Shown here in pieces: positions 21,672 through 34,495 of a stretch of DNA of 64,000 bases. The position numbers and the translations under genes were made by a program. The stretch covers positions 86,680,944 through 86,744,943 of the forward strand of contig CM068838.1 in assembly GCA_028554795.2 (NCBI GenBank). Direction: 5' to 3'. Below the pieces are notes generated by a model. It was not told the DNA's origin, made no database searches, and saw only the letters and a list, made by a program, of their open reading frames with translations. This DNA is from Sinohyriopsis cumingii. Lineage: Eukaryota; Mollusca; Bivalvia; Unionida; Unionidae. How positions within the stretch are numbered: the stretch's first letter is position 1; each line of letters opens with the position of its first letter.

Positions 21672-23185
21672 TTGTACTTTCCCAATGAATCGTTCAGTAA
21701 TGGAAGCTGATGGGAATAAGCTTGCTTGCTAAACATGGCGGTTCGAATTTTCGAGTGGGACAGAAGACTGAATAACCATTTGAAAAATGTGCGACAATGA
21801 GAATAGCTTGAATGCAAAGTCGATGGGAATGTAATTGGTCAATCTGTATGAAAACTGAACACCAGAACTAGCATTTTGCTTTTTGTGCCACAAAGGGCTT
21901 TAAAGTAGTGGCTAACATGCTAAATAGGACAAGGAATTGAACCAGGATGATTTCAAAGTTACATAACTATAAAACTGATTAAACTTCCAGAATGAATTTA
22001 ATGAGGGACAACATACAGATCAACTGGTGGGAATTGTTGCTAAATACCCATGTCTATCAAAGATAGTCATACCTTTGCAGAATTTTCTTGGCCCACATGT
22101 AAAATCATCTTTCAGTATCATGTGGGATTATTGTGTATATTATCAAAATATTCTGTGTGTGTTAGAATTCATTGTAAAATAAGAGTAATTATATCATGAT
22201 AAACGTTTGTCACAGCTGCATATGGAACAAGGACTAATTCAAGAGACCACAACAGCATCATAGTTTGTACATTAATAAAAAATCAAGTCTGCAGTACAAG
22301 TGACATAAGGCAGGCTCCTAGCATTTATTCTTTTCATAATCAATGTCTCAAATGGATGCTTTTCAGTAAATTTGCATTATCTTCACAGTTGAATTTTTCA
22401 ATGCAGATTAATATTTTATGTTTTATATATGTTTATGTGTTCACAGTTGTCTGTGCATATATTCCAGGCTTGATACTTTGATTTTTAAAATCACTTTCTT
22501 AATAATTATCTAGTGTCAAGCCAGATTCTTCACATCATATTGTACATACTGTATATATTGTACATAACAGATAGAAGGCTTCAAGGTAGATTAGTTGTGT
22601 AACTAACTGAGTTACCTTCTCTAAATAAAGTCTATTATTATTATTATTATTAACTTCCATATCTCTTGCCTTGGATGTCATATAATTACATCTGTATATT
22701 TTTTTCATGCTTAAATATCACCTTGGTTAATAAAGTCCTGTTTAATTCATATCCATTATTAATTTGAAACCTTCTGAAATGTCTGAAAAACTACTGTAAC
22801 TTCAGTAAAATACTATATAATGATCAAATTTTTTGCGAAACCTCACAAATATTTCAGTGAAATTTTAGTGAGATCTCACCACAATTTCAATTAAAGTTTT
22901 GGTCAAAATATATGTGAAATCTCGCCTAACTTTTCAAAGAAATGAAAAAGACTTAAGTGATGCCATCATGGATTAAGTTTTGTATGCAAGAAAGAAAATG
23001 AGGACAAGAAAAACCTAAATCTTAATTGATAATGTCTCTCAAAATAATCCATTTTAAAAATGATTGTGAATATTTATCATTGATTCCCAATAATGTCTAA
23101 GAATCATTAGGCAGTTTATTAGAAATCTGAAACAGATTTTTTATGGTTTAGGCAGAAAGCACTTTAAAACCCTGTCTGAAATCCA
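21672..23185. repeat. dispersed repeat, copy 2
   Basis: Aligns with 9565-10915 in the same orientation. It contains an extra block of about 160 bp (about 22,330-22,490, around TTATTCTTTTCATAATC) that copy 1 lacks. It lies wholly inside a host-gene intron. Confidence 0.75.
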
Positions 23186-23194
23186 CTTTAGGTA

Positions 23195-23610
23195 CGCCTG
23201 GAAAATTTAATATGGGATGGACCATTACGAAATTCCATATGAACTATTTACATATGGACCATTCACAAATTCCATATGGTATATTTCCCAATTCCATATA
23301 GATAATTCACAAATTATCTATTGCCAAATTCCATATGGCTTATTCACAAATTCCATATGGATTATTACCAAATTGCACATGGAATTTTAATTTTATTCCA
23401 TATGGACAACCTACAGATCTCATGGATTAATTTGCATATTCCATGGGATTATCCTTACAGAGTATGTAAGGAATCCATAACATTTCCTTATGGATACATT
23501 GAAATCCATAAGAATGGTTCAGCTTTAGAATAAAAATGTCAACAGGAATATTTCTGTAAAAGTACGTATGGATTCCATGTCCAATCCATGTGGAAAATTT
23601 TGTACGGGTT
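23195..23610. repeat. array of ATTCCATATGG motifs, part 2
   Basis: Between 23,230 and 23,420 there are about nine ATTCCATATGG or close variants at spacings of roughly 20-25 bp. Weakly mirrored sequences (TACGCCTGGAAAATTTAATA and GGAAAATTTTGTACG) near the ends hint at a TIR element, but this is not firm. Confidence 0.55.
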
Positions 23611-23624
23611 AAGGATCTTCATAC

Positions 23625-23828
23625 CTCTAGTTTAAGCTCCACAAATTCATATGATGAGTAATTTCCAATAAGTTCAATCCAGTTCACTACCATTTCTTTT
23701 GGCCCTGTGTCACCACACCAATTTTGTTTCCATAGAGATATGGTGCATGAGTAGATCCCAGAGACGTCGTCTTCATAACCCTCCCAAACTATTGTGAGGG
23801 AGTCATTCTTGGATGTGTAGCTTATGGG
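23625..23828 (-). CDS. host gene exon 15
   Basis: Acceptor TTTCAG after a TA run, donor GTATGA. 204 bp, phase 0 to phase 0. It contains TIVWEGYEDDVSGIYSC, a W-x-x-Y-x-D-x-x-S-G module start, then KQNWCGDTGPKEM and NYSSYEFVELKLE. Confidence 0.88.
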
Positions 23829-24187
23829 CTGAAATTATATATATATATACATTTTACTGAGTTTCTTGACTGTATTAGTAACTTACAGACAATAATTAAA
23901 ACAGGCAAAGTTGACATTAAAGTAACAAAATAAGGTAAAGTGTCAGATGACATTAAAATATGGTTTACTTTGCTCAAAGCCAAGCAAAACTGTTCAACAA
24001 CTGTCAGTTGGCAATGGATGATAATAAAGAGTTTCAATGAATTATGACTCTTGAAAGGATTACTTGTGATTGTTTCAAATGAACAGTGATGAAAACAAAT
24101 TAGCCAAATTATACAAGAACTAAAATCCATCAAAGATGATATATGTCACAACACAACTTCTCCTGAATTATTCCACACAACACTTAC

Positions 24188-24291
24188 CATGTCAAAGTAA
24201 GGACCAGCCCTAAGTCTACCCATAACTGGTAGAGTGATGTCAACTGTAAATTCAATGAAAGTCATTCCGCATTCTCCAGACTTGTCAGTAC
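24188..24291 (-). CDS. host gene exon 14
   Basis: Acceptor ACTACAG, donor GTAAGT. 104 bp, two bases complete a Gly codon, out in phase 0. It encodes TDKSGECGMTFIEFTVDIT and ends GPYFDM. Confidence 0.85.
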
Positions 24292-24851
24292 CTGTAGTGT
24301 AATCAGAGAAACAGTCAAAATTATTTAAATATATAACATAATATGGAGAAAAATTGTAATTAGTTTTTCCTTTCATCACACACACAGACACAAATGGAAA
24401 TATACAGAAAGATTAAATTCACTAGTATGCAATCCTTCATTGCAGATGAAATTATAGAAAATAATATAAATTCAAAATGATTTTGTACAGTGCACATTTA
24501 ATTCTTTAATTTGTTGAATTTTCCTGAAGTATACACAAAATTGCCCCCCCCCCCATTAGGAAACATAAATTTGACTAGTAAGTAAAAGACTGCATTTCTA
24601 TGTCCTATTACAGAAAAAAAAAAAACATTTAATTGCAAATGTTCTTGTGCAAATGCCTTTTGTATTTCTGTAACTTGCTGAATTCTTGTAAAGAATAGCC
24701 TAGGAAAACAAACTGTACATGATTAGGGAGGATGAGAGAAATAGATAACAGGTTTCCATTAAGGTAGCTGGGCGTCAATTTATCTTGGGTTTAAATTCAC
24801 TGAAATTACAAGAAGGAGTTTACATTATGTATAAATAATAAATAATCTTAC

Positions 24852-24993
24852 CCATGACCCAGGCAAAGTATGTTGCTCCTTGGGTAAGCTGAAGCTTGGT
24901 CAGTTTTTTAAATGTGTTTGTTCCAACATTGATAATATCCATGACATCAAAGAGTAGTGCCCTCTCTGCTTTGGGAACAGTCCCGCCTTCAAG
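24852..24993 (-). CDS. host gene exon 13
   Basis: Acceptor TTTATAG, donor GTAAGA. 142 bp, phase 0 in and one base out. It encodes LEGGTVPKAERALLFDVMD and LTQGATYFAWVMG, the Y-x-x-x-V strand of a module. Confidence 0.85.
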
Positions 24994-25459
24994 CTATAAA
25001 CCATAAAAAAAGTTTTAAAAAGTAAAAATCTTTTAAAAATGCACAATTACAGCAGGCTTTAAATTTAATGGGATTAGCAATATAATCTATGTCATCAGTT
25101 ACATGTAGCAAGTGAACATTTTTGGAAGTACTGATTAATGAGTTGGGTAAATTTGCTCTCAATGTAAGTCCATGAACTTTTTAACATATCAGAAAAGACT
25201 GCATTACTAACTGCAATGATAAGTACTGTTCTATGTGATACACTATGTAGTGAAATAAAACTTTAACATAAATTTTGAATAAAGAAGCTAGGATAACATA
25301 CTGACCACCATTAAACAGGTCAATAAGAGGTGTAATGGTCCTTAGAACATTGTATTCACTTTAACAAGGTCTATAATTAACTTTAACAGTTTAAGACAGG
25401 TCTATAGTTGTATATTATTAGATGACATTTAATAGTTTTTATCTCACTGATATTACAAC

Positions 25460-25560
25460 ATCAGAATATAAGTAATTGGATTAGTAATATAAGTAATTGG
25501 ATTAGTAACATAAGTAACTGGATTAATACTATAAGTAATTGGATTAGTCAAATCTGAATA
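25460..25560. repeat. 20-bp tandem repeat
   Basis: About four units of ATAAGTAATTGGATTAGTAA. Confidence 0.85.
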
Positions 25561-25613
25561 AATGGGGATAACTTGAATGATAGATAAAAAAAGATAATTG
25601 ATTTTTAACATAC

Positions 25614-25762
25614 ATAGTTTTTACAGTTTGTGTCATTGGGCTGCGTTTGTGTGGAAAGACCCAGATAGTACAGCATCATCTCAACCTCTGACATGAAATT
25701 ATCCCACTGAATTTCCAGTACTGTGTCATTGCTGACATATCGTGGCATCAGAATAGTTCCAG
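25614..25762 (-). CDS. host gene exon 12
   Basis: Acceptor TTTTTTTCAG, donor GTATGT. 149 bp, two bases complete a Pro codon, out in phase 0. It contains TVLEIQWDNFMSEVEMMLYY, the W-x-x-F module start, then PNDTNCKNY. Confidence 0.87.
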
Positions 25763-26059
25763 CTGAAAAAAAAGCCATGTTCATTGATATCATCTAGGAC
25801 AAAAATTATAAAGCAAAAAATTTGTTTAAACTATTAATGCTCATGATCTAATTACACCGTGAAGTACAAAATAGACTGATCACTTTAATAGGAATAATTG
25901 CCTTTTTTTCTCATTCCTATGTAACTTATCTGCCTGATGCAAGTTGTATGTATAAGAAAGTTTTATAAGATGTTTGTCCCAAGCAAATTAATGAATACAT
26001 CATACTGTATAACGTTTCTGACATAAGTGATTTTTGTATTGTTTTAATATGAAAAAAAT

Positions 26060-26215
26060 ATAAATATACACTAACAATATTTAACAAAGTTTTAATTGAC
26101 AATAAATGATTCATTATAATACAATATTTAACAAAGTTTTAATTGACTATGAATGATTTATTATAATACAACATTTAACAAAGTTTTAATTGACTATGAG
26201 TGATTCATTATAATA
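26060..26215. repeat. about 48-bp tandem repeat
   Basis: Three units with ATTTAACAAAGTTTTAATTG and GATTCATTATAATA cores. Confidence 0.85.
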
Positions 26216-26287
26216 ATTACTTGGTACTTTATGTAAGACTGCTATAAAAGTTTTGAAAAATAACATTGCTCTTCATCAATTACTTAC

Positions 26288-26572
26288 GCTCCACACCACC
26301 ATTAAAAGCCACAGTAAATCCATTTGAACTGGCCTCAGCCTTAGTATTTGCAGCACTGAAGGCTCTAACAGTGAAATAATAAACTCCTTTTACAGGCACA
26401 AGATCAAGGTTATAGAAGGTCACTGTGGTATTGAGGTACACATTTGTAAATGGAACAACATCATCTCTAGTATTGGGGAATCTTCTGTCTGTTCCCAAGG
26501 CAACCTCATAGTAAGCCACTTTCTGATTGGGCGGAATATCCACATTAGCCTGTGACTCTAGTCCTGACTCTC
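26288..26572 (-). CDS. host gene exon 11
   Basis: Acceptor CATTGCAG, donor GTAAGT. 285 bp, two bases complete a Gly codon, one base out. It encodes IPPNQKVAYYEVALGTDRR and VKGVYYFTVRAFSAANTKA, the classic strand pair of an FN3-like module, and ends NGGVE. Confidence 0.9.
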
Positions 26573-26698
26573 CTGCAATGGTAACAAAAGATCAACTAGG
26601 ATGATTTGCAATAAGTGTATAAACTAATGCAAGACAGAGGCTCCGACTATTGCTCGTTTACATGTAATTTTCCAAATACAGTTCTCCATCTTTATTAA

Positions 26699-27488
26699 CC
26701 CTTTACCTCATAGAGCATAGTTACAAAGTGCAGCGTGCTATAAACAGAACACCTGTTACCTAGTCAACTCCATACGCATACGGTTTCCTGTGAACTGTTA
26801 AGCAGTGTAGTGTATGTTACGTTTAACAGCAATTTTAACCATTTTACATTTTTGGTCAACATCTATTATATGTGGAAAAATTTAAGAGGAAAGCCTGATT
26901 GTTATAGCTGTGTAATTATTTATCATGGAAGAATTTTTTTATGTGCTTTAAAATCTTGAGAGAACTCGTTCACCGTCATGTCAGTGAGGCTGTGTGACCA
27001 ACCGTAGCTGCCATTTCTTATATTCGAAATTTACAAGTTTTTCGTCTGCATCTACATCACTAAGTCATCTGAATTTGATAATTTATAAAAACTAATTGCT
27101 GCCTACATCAATATCAGAGCCTTTACCTAGGTTACTGAATCTTTCATAGCTGTGATTCTAATCGTGAAAACTTCGTAAGTACTGAATGAAATCTGCCACC
27201 GCCATTTTGGAGAGTGGAGATTACGACCCAGTTACTTTAAATAGCAGATATCGACCAGTGCATAAACAGTGACCACGTGATCTGACGTAATTGTCATTGG
27301 CAGAAATGAATGTAGTATCTAATAGGGGGGTTTTCCCCGAAGGTGGCACTACAAAAACCAGCTCCAAATGGCTGATGTTTACAGCAGGCGTCAAAAGGCA
27401 CTTCCATGCAAATGGAGTAGAGGCATCAAAAGGCGTTTCCTTGTGAATGGAGTAGAGGCGTCCAAATACGCTTGCATGAGGTAAAGGG
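26699..27488. mobile_element. non-autonomous piggyBac-type element, 790 bp
   Basis: TTAA at 26695-26698 and 27489-27492 flanks inverted ends CCCTTTACCTCAT and ATGAGGTAAAGGG (13 bp perfect). TTAA target sites with CCC-starting inverted repeats are the piggyBac signature. The interior has no transposase frame, is richer in GC than the surrounding intron, and carries two or three partial direct repeats (GAATGGAGTAGAGGC) near the right end. Confidence 0.88.
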
Positions 27489-27604
27489 TTAAGCAGTTGT
27501 TGGGGTCCATAACTGTTGGCTGTCTTGTGTATTAAATGTCCACATAATGAAGACTGAAATGAGGGTGGGAGGTAGAAGGAAAAGGAAAATCAAAATATCA
27601 GATA

Positions 27605-28985
27605 TCTTGTGTAATAAATTATAATTTAATTGGTTAAATGTTGTTTAAGTAATACACAGTGCATCCTTCTCTGGCCCCTTGCTGGGCCCCTCTTTATCTA
27701 TTATGATTTCTCTGTCCAGACATGATGTCATTACAGCCAATATATGTTAATAAGCAAGTAACTAAATTTAGATGTGTTGTCATGTTGAACCAATCAGATG
27801 ACTGAGTTGGAGGTGAGGGACCTTCGTTACATTCACACTGCTCCATAGTCACAGGGCCCCCTTCACTTTGTTTGGGCCAGTGCCAAGTATCATGCATTCA
27901 CAACTTTGCTTTTGACCCCCAATTTGTGTCAGTACTTAAATGTACTCAAATATTATCCCCATATACTTCATACCTGCTTCTTACGGAGCATGTATGGATC
28001 ATCAACTGATGTTTGTTATCACAGCAATCCTCAGGATCAGACTTGTTGAGTTTCAGTCATCAGTGTCCCTGTATACCTCACATCAGCCCCTTGCGGCTCC
28101 ACATACAGGTGTCGGACACTCTTCACAACCCTACAAACTCACCCAAGTCTCAATTCCTGAGGTAGTCCCATAGAAACAATTCAGAGCTGGGCTGGTGCAG
28201 TGTGCTGTGACAGGATTTGCCCCCATTATGCCAAAGATTATTTGTATTTACAATAAAATTTATACTGAACCTATGTATTGTGTGTTATTTAAATTGTAAT
28301 TTAATTGGTTAAATGTAGTTTAAGTAATACACAATGCATCCTTCTCTGGCCCCTTGCTGGGCCCCTCTTTGTCAACTATGGTTTCTCTGCCCAGACATGA
28401 TGTCATTGCTGCCAGTATATGTTAATAAACTAAATTTAGATATGTTGTCATGTTGAACCAATCAGATGACTAAGTTGGATCATGTGATCAAACATTGTGT
28501 CAGTTAGGGCGTCATTCATATAATTGAAACACCTGTAGAGATGCATTCCTTTCAGTGCAGATGCTGCATTTAATCTTTAACATTATTTGCGGAAAGAACC
28601 ACCCACCACCCCTCCTTCTACCATGTTGTTTATTTGGGACATTTCTTGTATAGCATACTGTTCCAGCTCTGTTCTGGGTGGCCTTTGTCAAATCGACTAA
28701 TGTTTATTATCATGGCAATCCTAAGGATCAGACTTATCGAATTTTGGTTATCAGTGTTCCTATATACCTCGTATCCGCCACTTGCAGCTCCACATACAGA
28801 TGTCTTACATTCTTCACAACCCTACAAACACCCCAAGTCTTTCTTCCTGAGGAATTCCTATAGGAACATTGCCAAGCTGGGCCATTGCCAAGTTTCATGC
28901 ATTACCCACTTTGCTTTTGATCCCTAATTTGTGTCAGTACTTAAATGTACTCGACTATCATGCTCATATACTTCATACCAGCTTC
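27605..28985. repeat. tandem duplication, period about 690 bp
   Basis: The block beginning ATAATTTAATTGGTTAAATG with CTTCTCTGGCCCCTTGCTGG occurs at 27,610 and 28,300. The block with CCACATACAG and CTTCACAACCCTACAAAC occurs at 28,100 and 28,790. A third fragment (TTTGTGTCAGTACTTAAATG) is at 27,922 and 28,930. All of it lies in an intron. Confidence 0.8.
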
Positions 28986-29589
28986 AACCTGTTTAACCTG
29001 ATGAAAGACAGAGACAAGAAGATGACAAAAATGAAAAAGGTATAAGTATTGAAATACAGGTCTGGACATAAAAGCAGATTTCCTTCCTAAATGAAATTAG
29101 AAAGTAGCTCCAAAGGTGATATTGCCAGTGTGGTAATAAAAGTGGTATCACCACAGTGGTGATCACATTATTTCTCCCACTGATGTATTTCAATAACTCA
29201 CCATGAAATATTTAATAAACTAATGTAACAACCACCTTTGATAAATATAATTAAAATGAGGTAACAACCACCTTTGATAAATATACTTATCAAAGCATCA
29301 GTTACATAAAATTATAATGTCTGACTAAATGACAGATTTTGAAATTCTAATCCACAAAATAAAAGAACTCACAAACTCGCATGTGTGTGATTCATTTCAA
29401 ATCAAATGACATCAGAAACATGTAGTTATTCACAGATAATCACTCAACATGTGTATTCCTGGATTCCATACATTAATTCACCTCAAATCTATATGATTTT
29501 ACTGTTAGGTAATAAACAGTTCCTGTTATCTGATTTCACTCTTAAATTTAACTGATTTCACAATTAAGTGGCAGTGTAATTGGTTTACT

Positions 29590-29990
29590 GGACTTTATTA
29601 GTGGGCACATTGTGTACATGAGCATCCATCAGTGACAGTTGTTTTCTGCCTAATGACTGCATAATACAACAGGCTGCATTGGAGCAATTATGTCAATGAG
29701 AAGCTATCACTGACAGTTGCTTTCTGCCTACTGACTGCATAATACAACAGGCTGCATGGGGAGCAATTATGTCAATGAACATCTATCACTGACAGTTGCT
29801 TTCTGTCTGAAGATTGCATAATATGACAGACTGCATTGGAGTAATTATGTCAATGAGCATCTATCAGTGACAGTTGCTTTCTGCCTATTGACTGCATAAT
29901 ACAACAGGCTGCATTGGAGCAATTATGTTAATAAGCATCTATCTGTGACAGTTGCTTTCTGCCTATTGACGTGTAATACAACAGGCTGCA
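29590..29990. repeat. about 80-bp minisatellite
   Basis: Five units with GACAGTTGCTTTCTGCCTA, ACAACAGGCTGCAT and GCAATTATGTCAAT cores. Confidence 0.92.
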
Positions 29991-30340
29991 TTGGTGCACC
30001 TCTGATGCTAGTTTTGCATCATATGTACAATGTACAAACTAATTGTAGGCCAATGTTTATCAACACATCAATGGCTAGAGTACACAGTAAACAACATGCA
30101 TATCTTAAATGTGCCTGTGTGATCAGTGAGGTTTGTTTACTGAGGTCACGAGGCTGATTGCTGGAGTACCTTTAGTGCTCAAGGTTGTCCTGTCTAAAAC
30201 AATAGACGATACGTATCAACTCGTACATGTAATTCTACTGGCAATAAGCTAAAAATACCATTTTACAGCTTAAATCTACAGCATTTGACAATTAAAAAAT
30301 TTAAACAAAAGTTTAAAAATTACCCGAAACATGCATAGTA

Positions 30341-32282
30341 CAGTGTAACCCCGCTATAGCACACTCTGTTATAACACAAATTTGGATATAACACAGTCGT
30401 GGTATGGCTTCCGAAATTTCATATACATGTATTTTCATGTACACAAAAATAATTTCTTTCTTAAAAGTATGAAAAGAAACCTAAAAAGTTTATCCTTTTG
30501 GGGAGGAGATCGCATATGAATAATACAAGACAATTGTGGCATGGCTTCTTAAATTTTATATGTATTTTTCTCCTAAATGAAGAAATAGTGTTTTCTTCTT
30601 AAAAGTACAAAAAATAACATGTATAAAGTTTATTCAGGGATTGCATAGAGTTTTGCCAATGTCACAAACTGCAATCATTTTTCCTTATTGACAGCAAAAT
30701 ATACCATCTGGCAATCTTTTTTGTTGGTGACATTGCTGGCTGTTTAAACTTGTATATAAAACCATTGCTTTGGAGTGGAGAAATTCAGAGGACCCATGAA
30801 AGGAAGCCGCAAATTTGATATAAAATGCACTGAAATTAATCTGTTGTTCTATGAACAAATTCTTTGTCCATATTAACAAACCATTTTAACAGTGCATTGT
30901 TATATCATAATCCACTTATGTTTATATCTAGCATGAGTGTACTGTATGCTGTCTTTCATCGGATTTTCGCCGCTCGCTAGTAATTCATATATTTACAAAG
31001 ACTGACATTTGTATGTGGATGGTAATTAAAATTCCTCTTCTTTTCACTCAGAATTAAATCCTTCAGAACTCACATTTTCTGTAGTAATCCCTGTCATCAG
31101 ACCAGAACACCTTTGTCTCTATTGTCCGTTGACCTTTTTTTAAAGTTTTGATGAATACATGGAAGGTAGAATCACTCTACCAGAAATGTAAAAAAACACA
31201 CAAAAAAACCCAAGATCTTACTTGTTGGTCTATTCAATAGGTAGGGAGGAACAGTGACTACAAACAACCAAATGAGCGCCAATTCCTTTTTAAAAATGTA
31301 CCCATTTAAAACAGTTTGCTGAAATTTCAAAGAAAACCGATTACCTTTGAAGCACCGATTGTTTAGAAAATGTACATAACAAATGGAAAAATAATCAGTC
31401 TTACTCATGCAATACAATTATTTGATGTTAATTGCTGTCACAATAAGAAATGGGCATTTGTTTGGTTCTCCAAACATGTCCTTTAGCCATGACTTAAATA
31501 ATTCAAGTACCCTTCATAAAAGAAAGCCCACTACAATCTTCAATAAAAACAAAGAACTTTTCTTTAAAGGAAGTCAGTACCAAACTTAAATAAAATCAAT
31601 GGAATCTGATGATTGCTTCACTCTCCAACATGACTGGAACATGTTTACTGTGCCGTGAAAGTTTCCTTTTTGCAGGAATAAAAAAGTATGCTTACAAATG
31701 CTACCAACAGCGGCTTAAAACACAAACTAACTTTTACGACTTGGGATGTACTGAAAAGCAAATGTGCTTCATCATTCGTTACATGATTCTGCTATTTTGT
31801 TCCACTGAATTCAGACCTATATGACCTGTGACAAAATTATTGAATAATTTAAATGTGTGTGTGTGTGTGCATATTTTTGATGGAATTACTTGTTTTGTGG
31901 ATTCAATGTTGGTGATGAGATTCTCAGGTTAGTACAGTGTTGATACTCTATTCATGCTATACATCAGACATGTATATATAAACAGCATACACATATATGT
32001 ACCAATGTGTGGTTCTCTGAATAAAGTAAAATATTATATATGCCTTCTCTTTTTTCACTACAAGTGTATTTCTCTTTTAATATGCATAGATATAAGATGG
32101 TAAATGTGCCAATGAAGCACATATTTTTACGCCTGCATTTATTACCTACCCCTCCCCACCCTTATTTTTGGGTACATGCATCATTTTCTTCAGCTAACTG
32201 ACCTGGTTGCTTATATGTTTCAGTCTATAACATGGTTGGGTTCTATGACTCCAAACTAACGAGTTATAGTGGGGTCACACCG
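30341..32282. mobile_element. pogo/Tigger-like TIR element, about 1.94 kb
   Basis: The left end is (TA)CAGTGTAACCCCGCTATAGC. The right end GTTATAGTGGGGTCACACCG(TA) is its inverted match over about 20 bp with a few mismatches, between TA dinucleotides. Ends reading CAGTG, then ACCCCGCTATA, are typical of Tc1/mariner-pogo (Tigger) elements. No transposase frame is recognised, so it is non-autonomous or decayed. Confidence 0.7.
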
Positions 32283-32749
32283 TATTTTTATGCATTCGAA
32301 TGCAGTATAGAAATAAGCCAGAACCAGTCAACTGGGGTGAAAAATGTTCCAATAGGACAATGGCTAGTGCAATGATGCAAGGCAGAGCAATATAACTAGA
32401 ACTGTGAAGAAAGAAACAGTTGATGTGTACACACCAAGCTGTTAACTGATTGTGTTATTGTTGAAATTTAGGGAGTTTAAGGCCAAATCTGGAATGTGTT
32501 TCGAGGTGTTCTAAGGGATAAAGGTTGGTTTATGATATCATCTGAGCCTTGGAGGAAAATCGACAGACCTTTGGCAGAACAGTGATAAAAAGGAGAGGCT
32601 GATCATAACAAATGCTTTCAATAGGCAAACTAGGATACGTATTTTGATTTTTTGTCATGTTTAATTGTTACTGTATTGTTCAAGATTTTTCAGAGGGATA
32701 TTTAAGGACAGCTCTTACATTTTTTGTTCACGTCAAAATGCTTTAATGT

Positions 32750-33022
32750 GCTTCCTCTCAATGCTATACAATAATGAACTAAAACCTCAATGCTATACAA
32801 TACGGAACTAAAACCTCAATGCTAAACAATATGGAACTAAAACCTCAATGCTATACAATATGGAACTAAATTCTCAATGCTATACAATACAGAAGTAAAA
32901 CCTCAATGCTATACAATACGGAAGTAAAACCTCAATGCTATACAATACTGAACTAAAACCATAATGCTATACAATACTGAACTAAAACCTCAATGCTATA
33001 CAATACTGAACTAAAACCTAAA
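32750..33022. repeat. 29-bp minisatellite
   Basis: About nine units of CTCAATGCTATACAATAC followed by GGAACTAAAAC. Confidence 0.95.
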
Positions 33023-33199
33023 TGCACATCTCATATGACAGTAAGCTTGATCCCATGGCAAAAGGGGCAAACATGCATGTCACTGAATGAACTGTCTAAG
33101 CTTCAATATGATTCATCTCAAATATTAAAGAAAATCCATTAAGCAATAAGGAAAAATCAGCAAATGAAAAGAATCTTTTGCCAAAACCTTACTGCAGAT

Positions 33200-33470
33200 T
33201 TTTTTTTACTGTGACCTTGACCACAAGGTCATAGGGTTGAGTGAGCATGTCACAGATTGAATGATAATAGCTTTACAATGGTTAATGTCACATATAATGT
33301 GAATCTATCCAAGGGTTTAGGAAATATTAGCTACTTAGCAATTTAATGAAAATCTTACTGCAAATCATGTGCAACCAGGACCTTGACCCTAAGGTAAAAG
33401 GGGCAAGTGAGCAAGTAATATAATGAATTGTCTTAGCTTTATAAATACTCATGCAAAGTCTGAAGAAAGG
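33200..33470. repeat. GTGACCTTGACC-type repeat
   Basis: The sequence CTGTGACCTTGACCACAAGG recurs in diverged form 150 bp later (CAGGACCTTGACCCTAAGG). Similar tracts at 49.6-50.3 kb suggest a dispersed repeat family. Confidence 0.5.
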
Positions 33471-33766
33471 TTTAAAGAAATATATGCTGTGCAGGAAAAC
33501 TAACTGCTATGTCTCGCAATTCACTAATGTGGGTTTGACATAAAGGCAGGGTCTGCATATCAAGTCTTACTGAAATGAAAATCTCAGTCAAAATCTTCAC
33601 AAAAGTGTTGATAACAACACTCTTGCTGCCACCACTCCTTGAATGCTGACTGCTATATCTCACAATTCTATCAATGCTAGCTAAAAAAAAAAGTGCAGAA
33701 TCAAGAATCACTCTTATCTTTTCCAAGAAAGACTAATGGCTAAATTATTGTGGCAGTAATTCTAAC

Positions 33767-34039
33767 CTGTTAAGGGATCCACTCGTTTAATTGCATCTCT
33801 AGTTAGGCCAAATCCTTCCCAATTAGCAGTGACTTTCGTATTGTTGTTCAAAATAGGTAGGTCATATCCAATGAGATCGCCATCATACACTGCACCGGCT
33901 GTGAGTGGATCGACTTTGACTGTCACTCCATTAGATCGAAGAATATACTGGTATCCTATCGCATTGGTCACACGAACCAAAGTGTAGTAGCGATTATCAA
34001 CAATTAAATTCAGGTTGTTGTTGATGCCAATTGTTTCCA
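33767..34039 (-). CDS. host gene exon 10
   Basis: Acceptor TTTTCAG, donor GTTAGA. 273 bp, two bases complete a Val codon, one base out. It encodes NRYYTLVRVTNAIGYQYIL, KVDPLTAGAVYDG and TKVTANWEGFG, so it spans the end of one module and the start of the next. Confidence 0.9.
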
Positions 34040-34433
34040 CTGAAAATAGAAACAAAAAACAGGCATAACAAAAGTTTTGTTCTTTGAACATTTGACCCTC
34101 CCCTTTTCCCTGAAATTGACAGCCTTCGTCTTTACCCCAATTGCAGAAAGTGGAAAACTCAATTGTGCTTATATGAAACTGGTAACAGGCAAAACTATGG
34201 ATGGGCAACATCATAACAAAATACACTCCAAGTATGGTGTGTGCACAAAAAATGTGAACTAAATACACTACTCTGTACACTGGTCCAACACAATAACAAA
34301 CATTCCTACAACAGATTTCTAGAAATAGCAAAATTAATTAAAGCCTTCATTTAAAATCATAAATGATAAACTAATATCAACAAATTAATTATAATTTAAT
34401 ATATATTTTATATAACACAAAAAATTCCTTATG

Positions 34434-34435
<2 letters not shown>

Positions 34436-34492
<57 letters not shown>
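34436..34492. repeat. (TA)n microsatellite
   Basis: About 28 TA units in the intron between exons 9 and 10. Confidence 0.95.

Positions 34493-34495
<3 letters not shown>

Noticed and set aside
20383..23420. SRF-type CArG boxes
   Set aside because: The motif is CCATATGG with four central A/T bases; a CArG box needs six.
34040..34331. N-terminal extension of the 189-residue ORF around exon 10
   Set aside because: The acceptor TTTTCAG at 34,040 and the phase from exon 9 place the exon start at 34,039; the extension is intron.
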